NCBI RefSeq assembly: GCF_037975245.1
Contig: NC_092566.1
Span: forward strand, 14,440,501-14,504,500
Length of the DNA: 64,000 bases
Direction: 5' to 3'
DNA from: Apostichopus japonicus
Taxonomy: Eukaryota > Echinodermata > Holothuroidea > Aspidochirotida > Stichopodidae
The notes under the pieces are model-generated. The model ran no database searches. It had not been told where the DNA came from and was given only the letters and a program-made list of their open reading frames with translations. The translations under genes and the position numbers were made by a program. How positions within the stretch are numbered: position 1 is the stretch's first letter; each line of letters starts with the position of its first letter. Shown piece after piece: positions 38,265-52,500 of this stretch.

Positions 38265-38711
38265 TGTAAATAGCTCTATTTCTTCTTCTTTCTCTCCCCC
38301 ATCCTAGTGGTTATGTAATAGGTACGCCTATACTCTTCCACATCCTGTCCTCATATTCCCTTGTATAATTTTTTTATTAATGTGCACACGTATTAGTCTT
38401 GTGGCCACTTGACACCCCTAGTTGTTTATATCAATATCTCTAGTTTTCATTGTTGATACAAGTGTAATTGTGTAACAGTAAAGAGTACTTTACCAAGATA
38501 CCTTATGTTGCATAGTTTCATGTGTGTGACCGAGCAAATATAACTTCTTTCTATGTATACCTAACAGCCAGTCTTATTCTTTTTTTTAGCCTGTTGTATT
38601 TGTAATACAGTGGTCAGCTGTCTTCACACATCGTGACCACTAGGGGGATTCCCAATAATCTTGTTGTACAGCTAGCTGCTGACAAGAACCCCATATCCCG
38701 CAACTCTTACA
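38265..38711 (+). repeat. 3' LTR (447 bp, internally shortened)
   Basis: It begins TGTAAATAGCTCTATTTCTT and ends CCCGCAACTCTTACA. It lacks the roughly 976-bp middle of the 5' LTR; the junction is in a T run (GTATAATTTTTTTATTAATG), suggesting deletion by slippage or microhomology. Confidence 0.85.
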
Positions 38712-38810
38712 CAAACTCTTCAAAGTATTTAACAAACATTGATTTACTTTGAGCAAAACAGAAAAAAATAAAGTAAAGATATGTGCTATAACGTAAAACT
38801 CATAGGGTTT

Positions 38811-39285
38811 GATTTGGTCAGTTATGAACTATCACATTTCAGGTTTATAATATGTCTTTTTATTTAACAAGATTTTTTCATCTTTAAACAGTAAAGGTTA
38901 GACTAGAACGTGATTTGAACCAACGACCTCGTAGAATAACAAGTCCTTCCCTCTACCACCTGAGTTATATCCAATCCTTAGTTGTTGAAGATATCTATAC
39001 AACGGGATGTATATTATATAAAAATTTAAAAGTGCAAAAGCAACCATTAGTTCACTTCGAACAAAGCAGAATAATCAAATTGGTAGTAGGCGCTCCGATT
39101 CAAATTCTGTAAGGTATACGATTTGGTCAGTTATCAACTATCACATTTAAGATTTATAATAAATTATATTATGTTATAATATATCATGCTATATCTTATG
39201 ACCAAAACTGTACAACTCTACCAACTGAGTTGTATCCAGTCCTTAGTTGTTGATGATCCCTATATAACGCGATATGTATGTATAT
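38811..39285 (-). repeat. Two head-to-tail tRNA-derived SINE-like units
   Basis: Unit 1 (38811-39020) and unit 2 (39119-39285) share GATTTGGTCAGTTATSAACT, TGAGTTRTATCCARTCCTTA and ACGSGATGTAT-like blocks. Read on the minus strand, unit 1 has a tRNA-like head: an A box (AACTCAGGTGGTAGAG) near 38970-38955 and a B box (GGTTCAAATCAC) near 38922-38911. Unit 2 lost the B box. They are not functional tRNAs: no cloverleaf closes. Confidence 0.55.
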
Positions 39286-39540
39286 ATAATTTCTAGGGAA
39301 AAAAAGTTGATTCTTACATACTTTCCCTAGACTAACCCTATCCAATAAGATCAAAGGAAAAATTTTTTTTGGCTATATTTTTATACTTTATCAAATAGAC
39401 TGGACCCAGTTTCAAAACTTGACTGAAAAGGATGTGACTGATAAATAATTTAACTCTATTGAAGTGTCTATACCTTCAAAAATCGTGTTAACATAAAAAC
39501 CTATTTGCATGTCTTCCTTTTGCAATGATTGTGTTTATAA

Positions 39541-40831
<1,291 letters not shown>

Positions 40832-41303
40832 ACTATTTTGTATTGTTTGTACTAGACATATTAACCTCTGAAAGACTCAAGTACCCTGAAGCAATGGTTT
40901 AGGAGCAATTAATCACTTAAAATAGCACATTTTTTAGTGAAAAGTACAAAAAATATTTTGACACATTTAAGTTGACCTAACTCCACAAGACAATGTTTTT
41001 GTAGCCTAATTTTTATATTCATGTTCTATGGGACTCTATATATATCTGTAATAGAAAGGTAGTAGGATGTTTAATTGCTGATAAATGAGACCTCAAAAGT
41101 CAAGAAAATGCCAAAATGCCACGGTGGCGACAAATTGCGGAATTTCAAAGTGTGATAAATCGGCCAATTGTGAAGCAATGCAACTGAAATTTTCAGAATA
41201 TGCTTATTGCATGGTGTTCCAATTATACAATAAATTGGGTATTTTTCAAAGATGTCGAACTACAACATACTCTAAAATTTGATGATTTGATATGGAATGA
41301 CCC
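40832..41303. mobile_element. Third GGGTCATTCCG-family MITE, rearranged
   Basis: 40832-40920 matches the right inner part of the 28163-29544 element in direct orientation (TTTTGTATTGTTTGTACTAGACAT). 40935-41230 matches its left arm inverted (CTCCACAAGACAATRTTTTTGTAGCC). The end, GATTTGATATGGAATGACCC, is the family terminus. The left terminus is missing. Confidence 0.75.
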
Positions 41304-41854
41304 AAAGGTCAAATGGTCCCTAATGATAGATTATAAATTTGGTCTTAACATCATACTAACACATTATCCGAGTTTCAAAAGGGAGATGTGATATCCCCTC
41401 AATCCCTCATACCCCCTCAATCCACTCCTGCCCGTTGAAAACTTTTCTTCCTATACCGTTAAGATACTTTAGCGAACTTGGAAAGTTAAAACTTTAAGTC
41501 AACGGTTGTGGTGCGACACTTATGTTTTTTTATATTTGTTTCGTTTATATTAGATAAGTGAAACACACAGTTAAACATAAACAATGGCCGTCCTGGCTTT
41601 CAATAATACAATTTGTGAGACTGAGTTACAATTAGTAGTGTATATCATTCTATACGAACCATTAGTACATCAGACAGACATATTTTGTTCTGAATGGCGA
41701 CTACCTTCTGCTTCATGGCTCTAATGAGCTGCCGTAATATATTTACATGACCATTATGTCAAGAGTAAGTAAGTCGAATAACAGATAACTTCATGTATGC
41801 TGATCAAGCAAAGTCGTGCATATGGAACACTACGTCATTGGAAGCATAGCAAAC

Positions 41855-44054
41855 ATGGGACGGAATTTTCGAATGAAAGGTATGAGATTTTATCTGACAC
41901 TATCTCTTATTTCGGTTGTAGTCATCGGTTGGTTGTCCGTCAAACTTTACGTACGACCTCGTGTAAGTCCAATTTATTCTGACGATATACACATCCTGAA
42001 CTTCATAGAAGAAAGCAACTTTCAACGCCAACATGCAGGCGAGGAAAGGTAAGAAAGAATCATAACGATGCAGTAGTTATTTCTGTTTTCTTTTCTTTTT
42101 CCTTATTCTTTGTCTATCTGCTTATATATATTTCCAAAGGGTCCCAAGGGAATTTGAAAAGAAATTGGCATGAAGGTTGTTTTTCTTTCTATAGTGAAGG
42201 TTGAAACGTACAGAAATGAAATAAAACAGAAAGATTAATCATATTGGTGTTCGTACAAACAAAAACATCTTTTCGTTTTCCATTACTGGTTGAAAGCCGT
42301 CTCTATCGCAATTACTACTGGAGTTTCGGTAAATAGTTTAGCCCTGTTTTAGTTTGATTATAAACACGGCTACTTGATTGAAGAGCACGGCCTTTGTTAC
42401 CATCAGTAACAAATCACTTTTTAAGGACACAACTGTAATTGGCAGGTGTAGTTGGCTCATACATATATATACATATATTCATCAACTGACAAGTTAGACA
42501 ATATGAAGGCAGTTGCGTGCGCAGGATCTGAAAGCCTTGTCGAGGGGGAGGGGATTCTAACTTTCCCCTACTGAGGTAGGTAACAGCATGAACCTTTAGG
42601 GTCCTATATATATATGTGTGTGGCCGAATGCAGATCAAGGATTTAAACAGGAGGGGCGTAGCTCTGTCGGGATGGTTGAAGCGGTCTCATACGAAGAAGC
42701 GTATGAGGTTCCTTTCCCAAAGTTAGACGTAACATGGTGGCATTCTGAAGCAAATGTAGACTATTAATTAAATTCATAATATACGTTTTTATACTCGTAT
42801 TTGCTAATAAATACACTAGAAGCTTTGTGTGAGGTTGAAGAAGAGGGTGTGCACAAGACTGAATGTTTTTCGGGCCGAAAAGGGCAATGGAGGTAGCGAC
42901 CATGGTCCTAGATGCCCAACGCCGCTCCTCTTGCTCTACGGTCTACCCTCTCTCTTGGCGCAAGCTACTGTGTGAAGATGGTTGGTAGTTACCAAAGTAA
43001 ACATTTTTAGCGATATCAAAAGAAAGGATCTTGCAACAATGATCTTCACAATCTATTATTTACACTACATTGATTTACATTAATGTTGATAACAAACACT
43101 GTCGTTGCATCCCTGTTTGTACGTGATAATGACACATATTTCGTACGCAATCTGCCTACAACATGTAACATATAATTATTTCTGTCAGAATTAAATGAAA
43201 TCTCAAAATGCTTTGTGCTTTATTTTAAATGTCTTTTCTTGCCCTCTTATCTAACGTCATGATCAGGGCAATTATATGATATTGAACAATCTTTTATTCA
43301 AACAATGTGTAAAGGGAATTTATTGGTCCAATCCTAAGATAAAGAAGATATTTGGCTTGATTTATGTTAATAATAATGTTTATTTTAACATCGTTTCAAG
43401 ATATATTTCATCACGTTATTCCAGCAAACACAACAACAGGAAAAACTGATCACTGTTTGGCTTATATATATTAAAATGTGTTAGAGTTTCTCAAAAGTGC
43501 AGTTTGACCTTTTTTATGGGTAAAAATTAAACGGCACAGTATTTATTAGCAAACCCTTACCTTTAAACCTAATTACAGACCTAGTTTATAGTCTAAACAT
43601 GCTCCAGAATGCAACATCATTGACGTGTGATTTTTCATTTTTGTTCTAGCGGTCAACCTATGCTACAACGACCCCTAATCCGGGCTCTCTCCTCTAGTAA
43701 AATATCTTAGGTTTGCCTCTGGTCTTATAGTCATAAGGGTTCATGCTCGTACCTAAATTAGTCAGGTGAAACTTTGAACCCTCTTCCGACACAATTGAGT
43801 TTTCTTGAAGTTTATAAGTAAGTCTAACCACCGATTTTCCTGAGTATATAATACATATATATTTATATATATATATATTAATAGAGAAAACCAGATAAAT
43901 AAGTTATCACTCATAATTGACAAATAAGGAGTAATGATTTAGAAAATACTCCTTATTTGTCAATTATGAGTCATATCTTATTTCCCTGGTTTTCTACATT
44001 AATATTTTCTTTATATATATCTATGAAATTTCTATATATATAAATTTCTATAAT

Positions 44055-44110
<56 letters not shown>

Positions 44111-44142
44111 ATTATAGAAATTTATATATATAGAAATTTCAT

Positions 44143-44200
<58 letters not shown>

Positions 44201-46478
44201 GCGAGTGTGAATGTTTCTTACATTTATGATTTTATTGTAGCAACATCTCGCGAAGACTCGCGGTCTCGAGTGACCTGAACGAAAGTCTGTTGCTCTACGG
44301 AAAGCTTTTGCAACTTGAACACTCTTTCAACGCAACAAATGTGGAATCATTCAGGTCAGTTAAACATAACTTTTATATATAAACATTATGTCAAATAAGA
44401 GGAATTATACCGTAAAATAACGTCACCAAAGGCGAAAAAAATGGCGAACAGGTTGAAAGTTGTTTCACTGTTCCTGATTTTCCAACTCTCTACGATTTCA
44501 ATTATATATTTATTCATTTGCCATTGACGTTTACCGCAATTTCATTAACAAAGTGTGTTCAAAGTATATCTTTCGAGATCCGGCTTTAGGAATCACAAAT
44601 GATTTCGAGTTGATTAGCATCATGTTTGATCTCTAGAGTAAGGCAAATATGTGACCAAAATATAACTAGTATTGTTCGATACAGGTGACGGGCGCCTGCG
44701 GTGGAGTTGTGGCCTTCTTTGTCGGTTTTGGGCCTCTGGACGTACGGTCAGCGTCCATAGCCTAGTGGTTAGGGTGTCCGCATATATGTAGGGCGGGGGG
44801 CCGGATTCGAATCCCGGTTGAGGCTGGAAGATTTTTCACTTTTCTGGATTTTCCAACTCACTACGATTTCTTATATATATATATAATATCAGTGTTCGAT
44901 TTTTCCGGTATCGCATCGCAAAATGCGATCCAATACGACAAACTTGCGAGACGTTTCCAAATCAGCATCGCACATTGTGCCGATTTGTGCGATACAAATT
45001 CCTAGTCAGATTTGGGAGCAAACACTCAAACCTTAACTTACGAACTGTCGATCACAATGTAGAAGTTATAATTTATTGAGTTTATACTCAATGTACAACT
45101 TATTCACTTGACCGTATAGCGAAAAAAAAACCTGAAAAAATAATATCCTACCATAGTTAAGTGTAAAGCAAATAGCCTAACCACCTCGGCGGTTACGGAT
45201 CTCACGTAACTAAAAGGTTCCCTGGCAACGTGCCAAAAAAATGTTAACAAACAGGTGTTACACAGGGGATGAGCTCACAGTTGTTGGGAAGGTACCTGGG
45301 CAAATTCGCAGCACATGTACCGTGGTACAGTAGTTGGGTATAGGGTTAAACACTGCAGTTGTAAAAATGTACGCATAGTGCACGCTATTCATTGTTAGGC
45401 AGTCTAGAAACGGGGCTTTGCTGAACGTTGTTTGTTTCATAATATCGGAAGTTTTGTAAGTTGCACTTTTTAAAGACTGAAAGACAGATTAAATCTCTTT
45501 TCATTTTATAACATAATATAGCTACTTTAACTTGTCATTTTAAAATTTTCATCAGTTTCGTGACAATTTAAATAAAAAAAGTTGTCAGTATTTTGCATCC
45601 TCAACTGCGAATTTTTTCATCGCCAGACATCGCAAAAAATGACAACAATTTTCGGGGGCTTTCGCCCCCAGGATCCCCACGAGGGGTTCTACCCCATGAC
45701 CCCACCATAGCCCTAAGACGGGCCCCTGGACACCACGCCTTTATGCTCGCACGTTACGCGTGCTAGGCAGGCGAACACCGGCGGGAAATCGGATGTTCGC
45801 GGGAAATTGAACAAGGTTTTCCAACACTGCTGAACTGTGCAGTTACTGTATGCATCATGTTCAAGGTTTTCACGGAGGCCTTTGAGGAAATGAATAGTTA
45901 GTACAGTGTATATATGCTGCACTAATGCTGTGTGTAGGCCAAGGTTCACGAAAGTCATTGGTTATATTCGCGCGCCGTAGACGTGTTTTTAGATGTTACG
46001 GAGAGTCAGGTTTCCATGGATATTAATCGAAAATGAATCTGAGTTTAACTGACGCTAAAGAAATGGATCGTCTTGGGCAGATTAACAAATCATTGCAAGT
46101 ATAAATAAGTACAGGTAGCTCTGCTGTTAAAAAGAAAAGTTCAATATCGGTTGCTGTTATCGGCAATTAGGCAAAATTTTACCGATACCGATATGCTGCC
46201 GATATTGCAAATATCGGCCGATACCGATATTGAAAACGATTATCGTAGCAACACTAGTATAAATAATAATAATAAACAAACATTTTCTAGTTAATACATT
46301 GATCGCCAACATTTGGTCCGTGTTGTGGTAATTTCAAAACTGCTATTCAATATTGGGGAACTGCTATGCAACAAAAATATTGTATAGCAATTGTCGAAAT
46401 TTGTTGCTATGCAATTTTTTGGCCAAAAGTCGAACACTGTATATATATATATACATATATATATACATATATATATAC

Positions 46479-46537
<59 letters not shown>

Positions 46538-49500
46538 AGTTAAGTTTGAAGGACTGAGATTTTTTCAACAAGTACAGCACTCAGTAGGAAGTATGTTCAT
46601 CAGCCATTGCCATATGGGGTCAACCATGGAGTTTGAACCATGCACTCTATAACACTGAGCAGTTTCACAAAGGGGCTAAGTATTAAGAAGAGATGTTCAC
46701 ACTTGAATTGAAGAATTTTGAACGCAATCATAGAACTGATGCATATTGATATTACCCAATATAATAATATATTGGTTTGGTCATATTTTAACAAACAGTT
46801 AAACATATTGGCAACCGTCGGCCTCTCTGTTCACCTAATATTTTTTCTATATGTGAAACTTTAAAAATGACAAACTTGTTTTGGTAACAAATCTGTCACC
46901 AACAGATTTTAAACAGCTTCATGTAACATTTTCTAACCGAAACAAAAATGGAAATTCATGCTTTTATGTGTCTTCATGTTACTAACGATTAAGTTAGTTT
47001 GAACAGACGTGTCAAGAAGTGTTCAATGTTATTGTTACATCAAGAAACACTACTATGTTACACAATTAGGCAAACATGTTATTACTGACACCGTGACACT
47101 CTGACAAATAACAACCTCATTTCACCTACAATATTCAAGCTGTTGTCTGACATAATGTAATGCTACGCATGATCAATTAGCTCTCTATTCTATAATCTAT
47201 TGATAGAAACTGATGCAAATTACTGTTCACGTGCTTGTGTTTAACTTTTTCATTAAAAAATGTTGCTATTTTTAGAAAGGATACATTGTCACTGATAAAT
47301 CTGGTTTCTCTTTCTCTCTCTCCGCCTCTCTCTCCACCCACCTCTCTGGCTTCACCTCCCTCTCTTTCTATTCCATTGTTTTGTTTCGGTTTCGTGGGGA
47401 GAGGGGGGTCTAAGATATATGCGTTCAAACTTCAAAATAGTGTAAAAGTTTTACTTCCTTGTTTTTTTTACAAGATGCAAGACCTTAGTTTTATTGTTAA
47501 CTTGTTTCACTCAAAGATGTCTATTAATGTTGGATATTTCAAACCGCTTCAAACCCTACAAAAATATAAATAAATTAAGCTTTTTTTGAAGAAGCCTAGA
47601 CGTTATCCGACTTACCTCTTAAACAGAGAAAATAATTTGCGTATGATCAAGGAAATCCATTAATATTATATGGATTGGTTTGTTTATAATCATTGCAATA
47701 ACAAGATACCAAATGTTATTTCTGCTGTTGTGAGCCATTCTAATGTTTTTAATTACTCCATCATAACTCGTTATAGGAATTTATTTAAAGTAGCGTATCA
47801 TCACAATCAGCACGGTAAATTGCTTATTAACAAAAACATTTACAATCTATGGCAGTCTCTGTCTCAATGTGTTAAATCTGCTAAGTTTCTAAAGTCGTTT
47901 CCATGTAAAATCAAGGATGATCTTCTCAACAAGTACATGTAAAGATGTTGACTTTAAACTTTGTTCTTTAAATACCATACTCTTTTCTTTCCTCTCTGAA
48001 GTTTCTTTCCTCTCTGAACTAAATTTTAAGTGTTTCTTTGTTTTTTATATCTACTTGGTCACTAGCTGAGATGTTTTGCTATAGTCCTTAATATGTGAAA
48101 ATAATTTGCGTATGATCAAGGAAATCCATTACTATTATATGGATTGGTTTGTTATAATCATTGCAATAGCAAGTCCTTCATAACATATACTGTATGCTAA
48201 GAATACTCTCAGATATACATTTGCGTAGGTGATTGTTGTACGTCACTAATTTATCTATATGAAAATATTTTAGAAACTTTTTCATACTATTTTTCGCTTT
48301 GAGATCCAGCTATTGTAAGGTATAATTCCCTGAACACTTGGTCTTTAGCATAACTGATGAGACATTCTAGTCCAATATAATGGACACAAACTCAACCGTG
48401 CCAAGAACTTGTACTTCGACCAGCAGGACTCTAACGTGTCAATACTTTGTAATAGGTAATGTAATGAATGTTGTAGATTATAATATACACTGCACGGTCC
48501 AAACGTCGGCTGTTAACATACATATAGCTATAGGGCGTTTCTGGTCCAGCCCTTTTCTCTGGAATGGTAAACAAATACGTATGAAATATTTCACATGCAG
48601 TTTTGGGAAGTTAAAAAAGTTAATCGATTGCATAAGGTACGGCATAATTACTGTTCGTCCAGGGGGCCAATCGAATCGAGTTAATGCTATCACCGAGACA
48701 AACCATTTGCTGAAGGCCAGGGCTTTTTCTTACCATAGAACCGTTTTGAATGAGCCTCGGGATAGTGTAATTAATCTAGTGTTAGGCATGGTCAATTATT
48801 TACCTCTTCAACTTTAAAACTAACATATGCCTGCTGTACAAAAAGTTCTGTTCTAATATAGTAAATGTATTTTCTTAGCATAACCACAGAAGCTCCATGA
48901 GATTCGATTCCATGCACATGGTGATTGTATAAAACCTGTCTTTTTTTAACGCCATTTAAATTTGCTATGTGCACGGTTATGGTTATAGGCCGGGGCACGT
49001 GGGGTCTCCCACTATCAACTTCCTTTCGTTGCGCCGCTGTGAGTCGTACGGTACAATAGTGAGATAAAACAGTCACAGAACAATGAAATGGAGTATTTTA
49101 TTGTTTTTACAGTTTCTCTGGTTTCGGTTTGAGATCTAATTCAACTATTTTTTATGATTACCTTTAACAGAACCGAAATCTACAAGGAGTTGGGCACAAA
49201 TGTAACCAAATTATTGTATTTGACCAAAGAAAATTCTCCAAAAGGTCGTAAATTGAGATATTACGTATCTACGAAGGGATCCTTTGATACATCGTCAGTG
49301 TACGATAAACTACCAAAGGTAAGAGAAATAGACTGAGAGAAAAGACCTGGAAAAATATGATCAACAATCAACCCCTTCCATAACCAACGTTTTTTACCAT
49401 AAATAATAATCATATACCCATACATCATCAACAGGTAGTAACTAGTCGCAGATTGTGGTATTAATGATTTTTGCAACAGGATATTATACACGGGAGCTGC

Positions 49501-52500
49501 TATGACCTGGAAATTGTTCACAATTTAATAGGTGTGGTAGTATGCTAGACTATATATTTAATGTGACCCTTAGTGATCCTTAGAATATCAATCGATGGAT
49601 AATCAATGTCTCTAACTGATGTCTTCATGGTCTGATAAATATTTCTTCCTCTGCAATACCCTGAAGTCGGGCATGGGTACAAAGGATCGACAGACCATAA
49701 AATGTATCCTCTAAATTTAACAGTGTATGGTAGTAGGCCTGTAACGTACAGTAATTGGTAGATATTGGTAGATGTGGGTTCTGGCCACTTTCAGAATTGA
49801 AGCACTGACAATTAAGTTCTGCACTTGCAATGTTACTAGCTATGATGAAGAAGTAACACACTAGTCTGTTCGTTTGACTATCAACTTTCTTGTCAATATA
49901 AGTGTCATATTATATACCTTTGTAATATTTCTTTAAATTATGTGCCTGGAAAGTAACTTATATGTAAACTATTGCTTGACTTCTGTGTTCCTCGATCCTG
50001 GTACTCGAGTCGTGTGTAGGAAACTTCGAAGAGGTTTTGTGTTTAAACATGGTCATACATGGTCATGAGTATACGAAACTACCAAAGGTAACAGAAATAT
50101 TTAAGGGATAGTCTAAGTAGATTTTAAAATATCGACAATCGGTTAAAACGAAGATTATGCACAAAATGTGCTGCACTTAGTCAACATTGATTATAATTTG
50201 TGAAGACTCTTTGCCATCCAGAAGAAATAAAAACAAGAGCATCAATGATGCAGTATCTCAATACTGGAAGTTTTAATTTTGATTCCTAATTTCAAATCTT
50301 TGCTCTGTCTCTACAATTATCAATATCAATCATGGTACAACAAATATATAACTTGCATTTTTGCTACTTTGCCACGAACAGTCTCTGCAGGTTACACTTT
50401 ATCCTGCTAGTCTTGCCTTTAGCGCTCATTGCCTGTTAGTCGAAAGAACGACGTTGCAAGGTTTAGTAATGTCATAGAATATTTAAGAACTTGTTTTTCA
50501 TGTGGTATCCTTCATCTTAGGTCAGTCTCTGTTGGACTTTTTGGTCATATAGTTGATGTCAATGACAACAGCCAAATTAGAAGAGGCGAACAACTCGACC
50601 ATATTCTTGATGCCTGCCTTGAGAGCTAGGCCTATTGACCTACTGTATGTTACTGTAGACTGTAGTGGTGACTACCATCAAAACTGTGTCCACTTCTAGA
50701 TATCAAAACAACCCACGTTTTTCCATCTCAATTTTTCGGACATGAAGATTTCATGGATTTATGACTTGGAAAAAATAATGTAAAAGAAGATTACAAGTTT
50801 TTATATGCAAGTGATGGGTGGCCTCCTCTTCCCCTAATAGCCACCTCAGTTCCTCTCCATTTTGTTATTTTATTTTAATTCTTTGTACATTTGATGTCAA
50901 ACAGTACAGGTTCAAAAGAAAGCTAAACATACTTCTTATAACCTTATACATCTTAGGCCTATATCCTTATAAATAAAACATAACCTTATACAATTTTTAT
51001 AGTCTTATCAAAGTTGTGATGCTATGGCCGGCTCCTCTTTTATACGTACCCATCAAACAAACTTACCCTGGTCCTTCCTAGGAAAAGCTGTCTGAACACC
51101 AGTACAATGCTAATGTGGCTATCACTGAAAGCCTAATAGGCCTAGTGGCCTATATATATATATATATATATATATATTTTTAAATTGCACTAGGCCTACA
51201 GTAAGTAGCCTTCAGAAATACAAGAATGTGTATACGTAATTATACAAAATACATGAAGGGCAATCAAACAAACTTATCATGGCCCTTGCTCTGAAAAGCT
51301 ACCTGAACACCATTATAGTGTTCAACCGATTATGCATAACAGAAAATACCGATTACTGATTATTTTTTTCATAATCGTACCGATTCCGATTATTTGAAAA
51401 TGAGAAAATATCCCGTTTATACGAAATCGGCAATAAAGTTTGACAGAAACAATTATTGTTGTGATTTTCCCCAGTTTCCTTTTGCTTCGTTGTTATACAA
51501 GGCTCTAAGGTATCATTTTGTATGTACCAAATTACCTCTGGAGTTTCTCGGAAAGAATTTTTTTTTTTTTTAAATTTCCAAAATACGGAGATATGACATC
51601 CTACCTAGTCAGCACTGTGCTAAGCGAATGGCCTAACCACCTCGACGTGAATGTCACCTGTTAATGGCTTGAAATGGGCTACGAATAGTTACTCAAAATA
51701 TCCATCTCAAAAAGTATCTCAGACAAACCATCCATCTGCAATCTTTACCAAAGTGTAAATTTTAATGACATATTGCCTTCATTCCGACATTATTTTGCAC
51801 TTATTTTCAGTATTATACCGTTTATGAACAAATAGAAATGTTACGAACTTGAAGTTAAACATACCTATTCGTTACCTATATAACTCCATTCAGGTTCAAT
51901 TAGAATGTGTAAGCTTAGGCCAATCAAACTGAAAAGCAAATTGTACCATCGTAACTTGTTTAAAATTACTCTAAAATGTAATACCAGATTGATGTAAAGA
52001 AATAATAACAACTAGAAACTACTCCAATATAAAATATAACATTCCCTCTATAAGACATATCACTTACATTACCTTCCAAACAAATGCCGATTTCCAGAAA
52101 ATTGAAAGTTATAAACTAAGCTACGCAATTTTTTTTTTTTTTTTTTGCAAACCGATGGTTAGGCTACATTTCCCATTGACTTAGTGTGGTTGTTAGGCTA
52201 ACATGTGGTCGAAGATTGCAGTTTCCGTGGATATTTTTAGTTTTTATTTGCGACACAACTAGAGCGAATAAACAGATGTCAAGTTTAGATTTCCATGCAG
52301 TTGATTTAGTGTGAAGTAAGGCTACTATGTGGTCGGAGATTTGTGAGGATTTTAGGTTATTTTCGCTGGTACTGCAGGCCGTAATTTACCACGGGAAGTT
52401 CCCGGTGATTGTGCGCGACCCTCTCGCACTGCTTCAAATTTTGATGCGGGGTGAGAAAACTGTTTGCGCGATTCGCGATGCAACTGCAATTCCTAGCTAA

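Larger units (their letters stand above)
31647..38711 (+). mobile_element. Ty3/Gypsy LTR retrotransposon, full span, degenerate
   Basis: Two related LTRs flank gag-protease-RT-RNase H-integrase, the order of Ty3/Gypsy elements. The LTRs begin TGTAAATAG and end CTCTTACA. The element is flanked by CAAA at 31643-31646 and 38712-38715, a likely 4-bp target duplication. The internal genes are broken by frameshifts and stops, and no envelope gene is seen. A primer binding site starting TGG was not found after the 5' LTR. The element starts 142 bp past the stop codon of copy B, in the same orientation. Confidence 0.9.

Noticed and set aside
42655-42725. tRNA-like stretch (TCGGGATGGTTGAAGCGGTC)
   Set aside because: No proper B box and no acceptor stem; not a tRNA gene and too weak for a SINE call.
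44750-44827. Functional tRNA gene with A and B boxes
   Set aside because: The 5' GCGTCCA and the 3' end do not pair, and the sequence runs into a SINE tail with a second copy nearby.
48380-48817. 145-codon plus-strand frame in intron 2 of copy C
   Set aside because: No recognisable family and no equivalent in copy B; could be an old repeat, but nothing supports a gene.
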